Source: Desulfocapsa sp. (GTDB lineage: Bacteria; Desulfobacterota; Desulfobulbia; Desulfobulbales; Desulfocapsaceae). Taken from it: a stretch of 40,802 bases of DNA. A program made the position numbers and the translations under genes. The stretch lies in the NCBI GenBank assembly GCA_016765495.1, contig JAESPV010000003.1:13116-53917 (forward strand), in the 5' to 3' direction. The notes beneath the pieces are model-generated. The model was not told the origin of the DNA. It did no database searches and saw only the letters and a list, made by a program, of their open reading frames with translations. Each line of letters opens with the position of its first letter. Position 1 is the first letter of the stretch. Positions 33,732 through 40,802 of this stretch are shown here, one piece after another.

Positions 33732-34495
33732 TATTGCTCGGCCAATGGTTGTGGAATAATAATTTTTGAAGGCTCCTGTATGGGCTGTCTGTAAGGCGTA
33801 TTGTCCTCCATGCCTGATTTTCCGAGTTCTGAAACCTGTACAGCCTGCTTTTTTATCTCTTTGTATTCTTTGGTCAGAAGGTTTTTGTTGATGCCCATAT
33901 GCGGGTTATGACAGGAGAGGCACTCTTCTTCTGTTTGATGCACGGGCGTTGTTAAATAATTTCCCTCTTTGTGACAGGGAAGGCAGAGCACAGCCCTTGG
34001 CTGAAGCAGAGTTTTGCTATTGCTACTCTGATGTGGATCGTGACATGCCAGGCATTCACCTTTTGCTGTGGTATTGTGGAGCCACAGGTTTTCTGTCATG
34101 GCACGTATGGGAGTTTTGTCAGTATGGCATTGGATGCAAATTTTGGTTTTGGAAAGGATTAATTTTCCGGGCATGCCGCCGCCTGTTTCAAAAGTTTTTG
34201 TTGAATTTTTATCAAGGCCTGGTGTTTTGAATATGGATGTGCTGTCATGGCAGGGGGAGCAGGTACCTGCTTGCCAGACAGGGTGAGAAAATAGAGCACC
34301 TGAGGTGGCTTCGATTGGTTCATCAGGAGTGATTGTCGGGTCAGGAGCCTGTGGCTGCTCCTCGATTTCATCAAGAGGGGGGACGCCGGTAAAAAAGAAG
34401 GTGAGGATCTGGTACCGGGTTTGTGGATCACACCCTGTCAGGAGGACTGTAAATACAAGTATTATAAGTGTATGAGTAAAGGCCGTCCTGAACAT
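33731..34495 (-). CDS. Pentaheme c-type cytochrome lipoprotein
   Basis: This 254-aa protein has a clear lipobox LLTGC (C22) and five CXXCH motifs with first cysteines at residues 79, 120, 148, 171 and 192. Just after the lipidated Cys is the motif TRYQILTFFFTGVPP, which I recognise from other cytochrome lipoproteins as a short conserved segment (RYxxLxFFFxGVP). The C-terminal about 55 residues lack hemes and are rich in Gln and Pro. It is directly before, and translationally coupled to, the barrel gene. That is where the periplasm-facing cytochrome of a conduit is often encoded. The start at 34495 has AAGGAAAAA upstream. Confidence 0.92.
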   Translation of the reverse strand: MFRTAFTHTLIILVFTVLLTGCDPQTRYQILTFFFTGVPPLDEIEEQPQAPDPTITPDEPIEATSGALFSHPVWQAGTCSPCHDSTSIFKTPGLDKNSTKTFETGGGMPGKLILSKTKICIQCHTDKTPIRAMTENLWLHNTTAKGECLACHDPHQSSNSKTLLQPRAVLCLPCHKEGNYLTTPVHQTEEECLSCHNPHMGINKNLLTKEYKEIKKQAVQVSELGKSGMEDNTPYRQPIQEPSKIIIPQPLAEQ

Positions 34496-34541
34496 ATTTA
34501 TTTTTCCTTTGGCGATGAAAAATTAAGTTTTCGAAGAAGGA

Positions 34542-35663
34542 TTACTCACCGAGCCAGTCACCAAATCCGTACACGTTCACTTTGTGGGGTCCACTCATGT
34601 TACAGACATAGAGGAGATATTTCAACTTGAAGTCTTTATCGGCAAACTTATTGAAAAATTCAATGTTTTCATAATCAATGTGTACTCCGGCAGGCAGGTA
34701 CATATTGCCCTGCGCTATTCCAGGACCGCCGAAGAAAAGGAGCATTTGACCTTTGTTGTTGAAAATCTGAACATATTCAGACGCAGCATCCGCCACATAC
34801 AGGCGTCCCTGGCGGTCGATATCCAACCCCTTGGTTCTGGCCATACCGCCAATCTGGTCTCCGTGGAAGCCAAATTTTTGAACGAAATTTCCTTCGGCAT
34901 CAAATTGTTGAACTCTGAAATTAAAGGCATCATTGACAAATAGGTTCCCTTTATCATCAACGGTAATATGGGTTGGCTTATAGAGTTTTCCTTCTTCAGA
35001 TCCGATTCCACCAATCGTGAGGATTGTTTCGCCGGAATTTTTGTCTAGAACCACAATCTGATGCTTGAGCATGTCGCACACGTAAATTCTATCCTCATGA
35101 ATTGCAACATCAACAGGCTTTCCAAACAGCTCTCCGTCTCCGTAAGTCCGTACAAAATCATTGTCGGCGTTAAAGAGAACTATCTGTTTTCGTTTTAGAT
35201 CCGCCACGTATTTCAGATCGTCATGGCTTACTGCAATGCCGCCTGGCGCACGTAGAACCCCACGGCCACTATCGTTTAGCGCTTCAAATGTTTGATTAAC
35301 CAGATTGACAATGAGTATTTTGTTTACCTTTCGGTCTAGAATGTAGATTTTACCCTTGGAAGATCCGACGTCATAAGGTCGCCCAATGGAGGAAAATGAA
35401 AGGTCTGGCCCCAGTAGAAAGTTATCAAATGAACTTCTTTTGACTTCAAGATCTTCTTCCGATGAGATGGAGGTGAGAAATTGCAGTCTGGGTTGTTGTG
35501 GCGGTTCGGGGTAGAAAACAACCGGTATTTTTTCTTCAGCCTGCCTGGCGCAAGCACTAAAGGTTATAGCAATGAGCAGAGACAACAGGACATTTGCTAA
35601 GCGGATTATTCTGATTTTAGAATAAACGTGGTGATATAGTAGATTTTTTTTTGACAAAAACAT
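34542..35663 (-). CDS. NHL-repeat (6-bladed beta-propeller) lipoprotein, copy 1
   Basis: This 373-aa protein has a signal sequence with lipobox F-S-A-C38. An N-terminal motif (YPEPPQQPRLQFLTSIS) comparable to the second copy is followed by propeller blades such as RPYDVGSSKGKIYILDRK, THITVDDKGNLFVNDAFNFRVQQFD and KGLDIDRQGRLYVADAASEYVQIF. It carries a C-terminal extension of about 40 residues absent from the other copy (YENIEFFNKFADKDFK). It is downstream of the tetraheme gene, after a strong stem-loop, and upstream of the pentaheme lipoprotein. The start ATG lacks a good ribosome site. Probable role: surface or periplasmic scaffold of the conduit. Confidence 0.9.
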   Translation of the reverse strand: MFLSKKNLLYHHVYSKIRIIRLANVLLSLLIAITFSACARQAEEKIPVVFYPEPPQQPRLQFLTSISSEEDLEVKRSSFDNFLLGPDLSFSSIGRPYDVGSSKGKIYILDRKVNKILIVNLVNQTFEALNDSGRGVLRAPGGIAVSHDDLKYVADLKRKQIVLFNADNDFVRTYGDGELFGKPVDVAIHEDRIYVCDMLKHQIVVLDKNSGETILTIGGIGSEEGKLYKPTHITVDDKGNLFVNDAFNFRVQQFDAEGNFVQKFGFHGDQIGGMARTKGLDIDRQGRLYVADAASEYVQIFNNKGQMLLFFGGPGIAQGNMYLPAGVHIDYENIEFFNKFADKDFKLKYLLYVCNMSGPHKVNVYGFGDWLGE

Positions 35664-35698
35664 AGAATCAGTAATAGTATTAACATTTGTTAATATAA

Positions 35699-35739
35699 AA
35701 CTGCCGGTATAGAAAGCAGAATCTTCCGTACCGGCAGTT
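35699..35739 (-). terminator. Strong stem-loop after the tetraheme cytochrome gene
   Basis: AACTGCCGGTA (35699-35709) and TACCGGCAGTT (35729-35739) form a perfect 11-bp stem with a 19-base loop. On the minus strand it is followed by TTATATT, giving a short U-rich run. It would act as a partial terminator or mRNA-end stabiliser, making the tetraheme gene the most expressed of the cluster. Confidence 0.7.
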
Positions 35740-35773
35740 CGTTTTAACTCCCTGAAGCCTGTGACCCCGATTC

Positions 35774-36367
35774 TTACTTAAGGTGACAGGTCAGGCAGAG
35801 TGCTGAACCACCGTTACCTATATTAAGCAAGGCATTTTGATTGTGTTTATTATGGACATCATGACAGGATGCGCATTCCATTTTTCCGTCAAACATTTTA
35901 ACTGTGTCAGGAAGGGTGTTGGGGTCGACAAGGTAGCCATCGGTGGTGGCCAAGGTCGTATCATAGGTGAAAGAAACAGGATGGTCGTTGCCCATGTCGA
36001 TTCCGAAATTCCGGTCACCAGTTATCATGGTACCGCCTGAGGCACCACCAAAAGAATCAATGGCTACAGTGCCATCGTGGCAGGAAAGACAGAGCTTGGA
36101 CACACCGCCGGGCTGGTCGGCATCTACTGCATCAAAGGTTGTACTGCCATACAAAGTATAGGTGGCTGTTGTTACCTCATGGTTCCAGAGAAGCTCTCCT
36201 GAAGTGTTGTTATTATTATGCGGGGCGTGACAGGGAATGCAGATTTGCCCCTGGGACCAACCCGAAGCGCTGAAATCATGGGCAGTACCTGTAATTGCTC
36301 CAAGTGCTGTTGAGCAGAGACCTATGCTTCCCATTAATGCTAATGATGCAATGAGTACTTTCTTCAT
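35774..36367 (-). CDS. Tetraheme c-type cytochrome, first gene of the electron-transfer cluster
   Basis: ATG 36367 follows AAAGGGAG (the open frame begins 24 codons earlier). The 197-aa product has a signal peptide ending near TALGA (residue 24) and CXXCH motifs at 43, 93, 165 and 191, the last four residues from the C-terminus. It is homologous to the first about 210 residues of the 12-heme cytochrome, so it is a free-standing copy of that module. There is no lipobox, so it is probably a soluble periplasmic shuttle that delivers electrons to the outer-membrane complex, which is an inference. It is followed by a strong stem-loop and preceded by a 399-bp region with a TATAAT box. Confidence 0.92.
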   Translation of the reverse strand: MKKVLIASLALMGSIGLCSTALGAITGTAHDFSASGWSQGQICIPCHAPHNNNNTSGELLWNHEVTTATYTLYGSTTFDAVDADQPGGVSKLCLSCHDGTVAIDSFGGASGGTMITGDRNFGIDMGNDHPVSFTYDTTLATTDGYLVDPNTLPDTVKMFDGKMECASCHDVHNKHNQNALLNIGNGGSALCLTCHLK

Positions 36368-36766
36368 GTTTTTCTCCCTTTTTGAAAATGACTTTATGCT
36401 GTTACCACTTCTGGAATATTTACCTTTCCAACTATTCATCTACAAACATTATACTTTATCTTTAGAGGGAAAAAAGAGGGGTTTACCTCTTTTTCGGGTG
36501 CTAAATCCCTATGTACCACATATGGAGAAAGGAGAGTGCTGATAGTATAAAACGAATATGGGCCAACTGTTAAGTTGTTAAAAGTATAAAAAAACATCTT
36601 ATGGGGGTGGACGTAGGGGAAGGTGTCCACTTTTTTTGCAAATTGTTTTTCAAAAGTACGCTTCAGTTGGATGAACCGAAAAAAGATAAGAAGAGGTGCG
36701 GGCAAACTGAGCGGAGAAACGAACCGGAAGAGAATGTATTTCTTTAGAAAGTAGAAAGTTACAGTG
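36368..36766 (-). promoter_or_regulatory. Upstream region of the electron-transfer cluster
   Basis: This 399-bp interval between the response-regulator stop and the tetraheme start contains no credible gene. On the minus strand a perfect TATAAT lies at 36448-36453, about 80 bp before the ATG, but no -35 match exists at the right distance, which suggests activator dependence. A perfect 24-bp inverted repeat (AAAAAGAGG at 36471-36479, CCTCTTTTT at 36486-36494) is centred about 41.5 bp before the expected start site, the usual place for a class II activator. It could also be the terminator of the upstream regulator gene, since it ends in a T-run on the minus strand. No c-di-GMP riboswitch pattern was seen. 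Confidence 0.5.
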
Positions 36767-37408
36767 CTAAAGTTCTGTCAGTCCCTCACGAATGGCATAT
36801 TTAACAAGGCCGGCAACGGTGGTGATTTGAAGCTTTTCCATGAGCCGCCGCCGCCGACCTTCAATGGCTTTAACGCTGACAAAGAGCCTGTCGGCAATTT
36901 CTTTGGTCGATCGACCTTCGGCAATGAGTTGTATCACTTCACGTTCTTTTGTTGTGAGGTTTTTTTCTTTTTCGTCGGAAAGCAGGCGGCGTCGGTAATC
37001 GTGTACAACTGTGCCGGCAATTTTAGGGCTGAGGTATGTTTGTCCGCTCCGGACAGCATCCAGAGCCTGATTAAGCTCATTGAATGCACATTCCTTAAGG
37101 AGGAATCCCATGGCACCGGCCTGAAGGGCATCGATAATGAAACGTTTGTCAGAATGCATGGACAGGACAATGATTTTGGAGAAGGGCATTTCCTCCATAA
37201 TCGAACTTGTAGCATCGATACCATTCATCTCAGGCATACTGACATCCATGATGATTATATCCGGTTTCTCCCGGCGTGTAATTTCAATTGCCTGTCGTCC
37301 ATTTTCTGCCTGGCCAACGATATTGTAACCGGATAATCCTTCGATGAGTGAACAGAGTCCGTCTCTAACAATTTTGTGGTCATCTACTACGATAATTTTT
37401 AATGTCAT
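36767..37408 (-). CDS. NarL/FixJ-family response regulator
   Basis: ATG 37408 was chosen; the frame is open for 8 more codons but that part is atypical. The 213-aa protein has a receiver domain with acidic residues D9-D10, phospho-acceptor D55 in IIIMDVSMPEMNG and the conserved Lys in LLKECAF. A C-terminal LuxR-type helix-turn-helix follows (LTTKEREVIQLIAEGRSTKEIADRLFVSVKAIEGRRRRLMEKL). It overlaps the end of the kinase gene by 29 bp, so the two form a pair. Being immediately upstream of the cytochrome cluster in the same direction, it is the likely regulator of it. This is supported by position only. Confidence 0.93.
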   Translation of the reverse strand: MTLKIIVVDDHKIVRDGLCSLIEGLSGYNIVGQAENGRQAIEITRREKPDIIIMDVSMPEMNGIDATSSIMEEMPFSKIIVLSMHSDKRFIIDALQAGAMGFLLKECAFNELNQALDAVRSGQTYLSPKIAGTVVHDYRRRLLSDEKEKNLTTKEREVIQLIAEGRSTKEIADRLFVSVKAIEGRRRRLMEKLQITTVAGLVKYAIREGLTEL

Positions 37409-39021
37409 TTTGTTTGTTTCTGTTGCCTGCACAGGCTTCCTTTCTTGGAATAGTTAAACGTATTGTTGTGCCTTTATTTTTTTGTGAGTCAATTACCACT
37501 GTTCCGCCGATATTGCTTATTCGTTCCCGGATACTGAACAGGCCAAAACCTCCACTTGCACTCTCTCCATCTGTTTGATCCTGATTCCAGTTTTCCATGC
37601 CGCAACCCTTGTCTGACACTATTAGATGCACACCTTTACCCGTACAACGAACTTCCACTGTGGCACTGTCTGTGTCCGCGTGATGGACAACATTGATAAG
37701 TAGCTCCCTGATTGTACGAAAGAGAAGAGCAAGAAAAGCAGAGGAAGCACACTTGGGACAGGTATCACACGTAGAGGAGATTTTAATGGAATATTTGTGT
37801 TGGAATTCTTCGGCAAGCCATTCAAGTGCAGCACTTAGTCCAAGTTCGTATAAAATGGGCGGGCTGAGTTCAAAGGTGAGTGTCCGAATATCCTGCACCG
37901 TCTCTTCAACAATGCTTGCGATGAGTTGCAGTCTTTCAAGCTGAGTATTATCAGAAGTACTGGCGATGAGTCCATCCACATACATTTTCACAGCTGCAAG
38001 AGATTGTCCGACCTGGTCGTGAAGGTCAGTGGCGAGCTGGCGACGCTCTCTATCCTCTATTTCAATAATTTCCGATGAAAGTGCACGAAGGCGCTTTCGA
38101 TGTTTTATCAGGTCATTTTCTTTTTCTTTGCGGGTTTCAATTTCGTTCTGCAAGGTGGTATTGCTTTGTTGGAGTTCTCCTGTTCGTTTTTTAACTTGTT
38201 TTTCGAGCTCCTGTTGAGTCGCTTGCAAGTCTGCTTCAATCAGCAGGCGCTCTTTAATTTCTTCGACCAATTTAGTATTCAGTTGCCGAAGTGAGGTCGT
38301 GTATTTGCTAATGATATTTTTTTGTTGTTCTTTGTTCTGCTCAAAACCAGCGATCATGGAGCGGAGGTCATAACCTAATTTGGAAAATTCATTGCTGCTA
38401 AAGCTTCTTAGCAGTGGGAATTTACGTCTCTCCTTGGTCCTCGCAGGCAGGGATTGATTAATGAGACCGCGGAATGCAGAGGTAGCAGCTCTGAATTGGT
38501 ATCTGTAAATGACGAGAAACAAAAGGAGGGTGATAAAACCCATGGCGATATTTGAGAGCAGGACATAAGAGAGAATTTCCTTGGAATGTGCAGTGATCAG
38601 TCGATCGGACTGTACTTCGATGAGCCATTCAGGTTTGCCTTGAAAAGTGTTGAGCAGGCTGTATACGAAAATTGTATTGCTGGTTTCATGGAAGATAAAT
38701 GGGGTATTCGGGCCAAGTGAAGATACCTTTATCGGGATTTTGGAGAGAGTGTTTCTGGCATCAAGATCAATGATTCGACAATTGACTTTTGTTTGTAATT
38801 TTAATTTTGCCAGTAGCTGTTCTGTAAGAAGACGCCCAAACATCAGCGTACCAACAATGGGGCCTTCATTTTCACTGGTGATAACAGGGTGTGATGCAAT
38901 GAGCAGGGGACCGTATGCTGTGTGTATGAGTCCGTTAATTGCATCGTCTACTTCGGGGAGGTGCAGCAAGGGGTGGTCAGACGGTAGACCGGATGGTGGC
39001 AGTTCCTTAATGCTTATATCT
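37380..39021 (-). pseudogene. NarL-type histidine kinase, 5' end removed by IS66-family insertion
   Basis: The open frame reads from the stop at 37380 up into the insertion element, where a TAG at 39066 closes it, with no proper start codon. The ORF can begin only at a TTG at 38969 (529 aa). The sequence starts inside a CHASE4 sensor domain (GLIHTAYGPLLIASHPV, then GPIVGTLMFGRLL), so the first half of CHASE4 and the first membrane helix are missing. Then come one transmembrane helix (LSNIAMGFITLLLFLVIY), a long coiled coil, a HisKA_3 domain with the phospho-histidine in ATDLHDQVGQ, and an ATPase domain (DKGCGM, GFGLFSIRERI). It probably cannot sense its signal; the catalytic half could still be made at low level. 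Confidence 0.8.
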
Positions 39022-39037
39022 TCGTAACTATTCAGCG
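39022..39037 (+). repeat. Terminal inverted repeat of the IS66-family element, left
   Basis: Sixteen bases, TCGTAACTATTCAGCG, are the exact reverse complement of 40738-40753. It lies 22 bp beyond the transposase stop. Confidence 0.85.
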
Positions 39038-39058
39038 TAATTTCTACGCATTTCAGTT

Positions 39059-40471
39059 TTAATCCCTAAAATCCGGCAACTCACCTTTAAACAAAAACGC
39101 GAAGGCCATCGTTGACGGGATATCTTGTTTGCGACAAGAAGAAATATAACTCCGGATTCTACAAAAGAATTGTGCCCCTTCTTCTGAACGAAAACACCCA
39201 GAAATCTTCTGTTGCACCTTGGTCATTCTGATATCATTTTCACCAAGATTATTGGTGAACGGCACGATCTCAACCTCCATAAACCTCAACGTATCCTCTT
39301 CAAAGTTTTGAAGTCTTTCCAGAAGATTTCGTGATTTAGTCCTTTTGAGCCGTCCCCGTTTTCCTTTTCTGTTTGCTTCGTCCGGTGGAGGACTTTCTTT
39401 TTCTGCTTCTTTTAGAATTTTTCGATACTTTATGCGATATTTCTTCGAGTCACTACTTTCCAGCTTGCCACCGGCACCATTTACGGATTTGTTTATTTCT
39501 TCAAGCAACTCGATGAGCTTTTGGGCCCAGCTTTGGTTATCCTGCTCCCATGCCCTTGTCAATTCCCGCAAATGGTGAGCATTACATAACGCATGGGTGC
39601 AATCATATTTATAGTATGGCTTCCAATGATCGTGACACAATGTCCCGCTAAACGTGGGGAGGATACCAATAGCATTCATTGCGTCAGTCCCTCTTTTCTG
39701 ATGAGGGAAGAAGTGCGTCCACAAGCTGTTTGACGCACAGTGAAGCCAGAATCTTTTGCCTTTGACGTTTATTCCTGTTTCATCGGCATGGACCAGAGAC
39801 GAACTATTCAGCTTCTTTTTCACAAGATCGTCAAAACCTTCCAGCAAACCAAAGGCCTCTTTGTTGAAATTGAAGATAGATCCCACGCTTACAGGGATTC
39901 CAAGTTGATCTGCAAAATAATCTCGTACCCGGTCATAGGGGATCAACTGAAATTGTGACATATAAACAGAGTGCGCCTTTATGCTCTCCCCGTACTGTAC
40001 TGCTTTTGTAACCCCCTTCGGGAATGGTGCTGTGAATCGTTTACCTTTGGCATCTTTAAGAACCTGAGCCTGATATTCTGTTACGATTCTCGAAATTTCA
40101 ATATCAAAGACTTGTCGGATTTCATGGCCGGCCTCCGTGTATTCTCCCGGAGGTAACTCCGAACGATCAACGTTGATGACCTTCACCTTGTCTGGGTTCT
40201 TGACCTTCTCAAGGGTTTTACCTGTGTGCCCTGTCTGCCCACCGGCTTTATTACCCTTTTTCTTTTTACTGGTCTTCTGCCTGTGTGGATCTGTTGATGG
40301 TGGCTTGCTACTATTCTTGCTGTTCAAATTGAGACGATTCACCATTAGGGTAATTATCAAGACCAAAACCTCAAGCAGTGACTTGGTCGCAGGTGACAAT
40401 CCTTTGTCTTCGGCTATAAGTTTTGCAGCGTTCTTAAGAGTTGAGTCGATATCGATATGGTCTATTGTCAT
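39059..40471 (-). CDS. IS66-family transposase
   Basis: This 470-aa DDE transposase has a C-terminal catalytic domain with D230 (HADETGIN), D281 (CHDHWKPYY) and E411 (FTNNLGENDIRM). The HALCNAHHLREL motif of the IS66 family follows the second Asp. The N-terminal region carries a basic stretch (RQKTSKKKKGNKAGGQTGHTGKTL), the usual TnpC zinc/HTH area. Length fits single-ORF IS66 members. The frame is intact, so the element may be active. Its stop codon lies 22 bp inside the left inverted repeat. Confidence 0.93.
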   Translation of the reverse strand: MTIDHIDIDSTLKNAAKLIAEDKGLSPATKSLLEVLVLIITLMVNRLNLNSKNSSKPPSTDPHRQKTSKKKKGNKAGGQTGHTGKTLEKVKNPDKVKVINVDRSELPPGEYTEAGHEIRQVFDIEISRIVTEYQAQVLKDAKGKRFTAPFPKGVTKAVQYGESIKAHSVYMSQFQLIPYDRVRDYFADQLGIPVSVGSIFNFNKEAFGLLEGFDDLVKKKLNSSSLVHADETGINVKGKRFWLHCASNSLWTHFFPHQKRGTDAMNAIGILPTFSGTLCHDHWKPYYKYDCTHALCNAHHLRELTRAWEQDNQSWAQKLIELLEEINKSVNGAGGKLESSDSKKYRIKYRKILKEAEKESPPPDEANRKGKRGRLKRTKSRNLLERLQNFEEDTLRFMEVEIVPFTNNLGENDIRMTKVQQKISGCFRSEEGAQFFCRIRSYISSCRKQDIPSTMAFAFLFKGELPDFRD

Positions 40472-40737
40472 CCGGTTCCCGTGGTAAGTAATGTCGTCCT
40501 TTGTTACACACTATTATACCATAGGTTTTGAAAACGGATTTTTTGTCTCTAAATGCCCCTCTGTAAAACTTTGAGAAAATCATCACGGGTGGTGACGCCA
40601 CATCCGCCAATCGCTTGGTGTGGCGCAACCTGTGTTCCGCTTATTGCCGTCTTGTCGCAGAATGGAGGCCATACCAGTTTTCAAAAAAAATGCCAAAAAC
40701 CGTGTCAAGAAAATAATGTACTTTATTTCATTTTTTT
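40472..40737. other. Non-coding right part of the IS66-family element
   Basis: The 266 bp between the transposase start and the right inverted repeat hold no credible gene. Short frames here are shadows. It presumably carries the transposase promoter; I see no clear -10/-35 pair. Confidence 0.4.
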
Positions 40738-40753
40738 CGCTGAATAGTTACGA
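40738..40753 (-). repeat. Terminal inverted repeat of the IS66-family element, right
   Basis: Sixteen bases, CGCTGAATAGTTACGA, complementary to 39022-39037. Only 49 bp of flanking DNA follow before the window ends, too little to tell whether the lost kinase N-terminus continues there. Confidence 0.85.
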
Positions 40754-40802
40754 TTTCAGTAGACTTATGCAGAGAGAGATCATAGATGGAGATGAAAAAC
40801 GA

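Larger units (their letters stand above)
39022..40753 (-). mobile_element. IS66-family insertion sequence (single-transposase, ISBst12-like)
   Basis: Identical 16-bp terminal inverted repeats, TCGTAACTATTCAGCG at 39022-39037 and its reverse complement at 40738-40753, bound a 1732-bp element with one transposase gene. The outermost 2 bp may be flanking sequence. It has no tnpA or tnpB genes, which fits the single-ORF ISBst12 subgroup of IS66. The expected 8-bp target duplication is not visible on either boundary choice. It lies in the CHASE4 region of the histidine kinase gene. Confidence 0.85.

Noticed and set aside
36368..36766. c-di-GMP (GEMM) riboswitch before the cytochrome cluster
   Set aside because: Such switches precede cytochromes in some Geobacter-type bacteria, so I looked for their conserved core; it is not present.
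40553..40747. Short plus-strand frame inside the IS66-family element
   Set aside because: It ends in the right inverted repeat and has no TnpA/TnpB-like sequence; it is a chance frame.

Overview
The window looks like chromosomal DNA of a Gram-negative anaerobe of the sulfate-reducing or sulfur-disproportionating Desulfobulbales type, formerly Deltaproteobacteria. That is an inference from gene content: five multiheme c-type cytochromes, a ferrous-iron (Feo) locus with DtxR-type regulators, signal peptides and lipoboxes, an outer-membrane barrel, and slightly AT-rich DNA. No rRNA, tRNA or CRISPR array was seen.

Layout, left to right. Positions 1-5000 (minus strand) hold a ketoacyl-ACP-synthase-III-like / AMMECR1 / YkgJ-type operon and a polar amino-acid ABC importer (permease, binding protein, permease) with no ATPase beside it. 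Positions 5100-9990 hold a small Cys-rich protein, the 23S rRNA methyltransferase RlmKL, a PAS histidine kinase and a glycerophosphodiesterase. Positions 10000-14020 hold a polyamine-type ABC importer in the order potD-potA-potB-potC. Positions 14200-19260 are housekeeping or accessory genes: GNAT, SH3/coiled-coil protein, SpoIIM-like protein, CvfB-like protein, aldo/keto reductase and a cysteine-less carboxymuconolactone decarboxylase-family protein.

Positions 19400-24700 (plus strand) form an iron-uptake island: DtxR-like regulator, feoA, feoA, feoB, a FeoC-like protein, an unrecognised AstE-like protein and a second DtxR-like regulator. A palindrome overlaps the -10 of a near-consensus promoter in front of the first regulator.

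Positions 24750-36367 (minus strand) are the most striking part. Ten tightly packed genes, many with ATGA or TAATG overlaps, encode five multiheme cytochromes (4, 5, 12, 15 and 8 predicted hemes, 44 in total), two NHL/beta-propeller lipoproteins, a 692-aa outer-membrane beta-barrel, a TPR protein and a thioredoxin-TPR fusion that has lost both redox cysteines. The gene set matches the logic of a porin-cytochrome conduit for extracellular electron transfer, with its own assembly factors, but I do not recognise this arrangement as a named system.

Just upstream of it (36767-39021, minus) is a NarL-type response regulator with its histidine kinase. The kinase has lost its start and the front half of its CHASE4 sensor domain to an IS66-family element (39022-40753) bounded by identical 16-bp inverted repeats. 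The probable regulator of the electron-transfer cluster therefore appears damaged in this strain.
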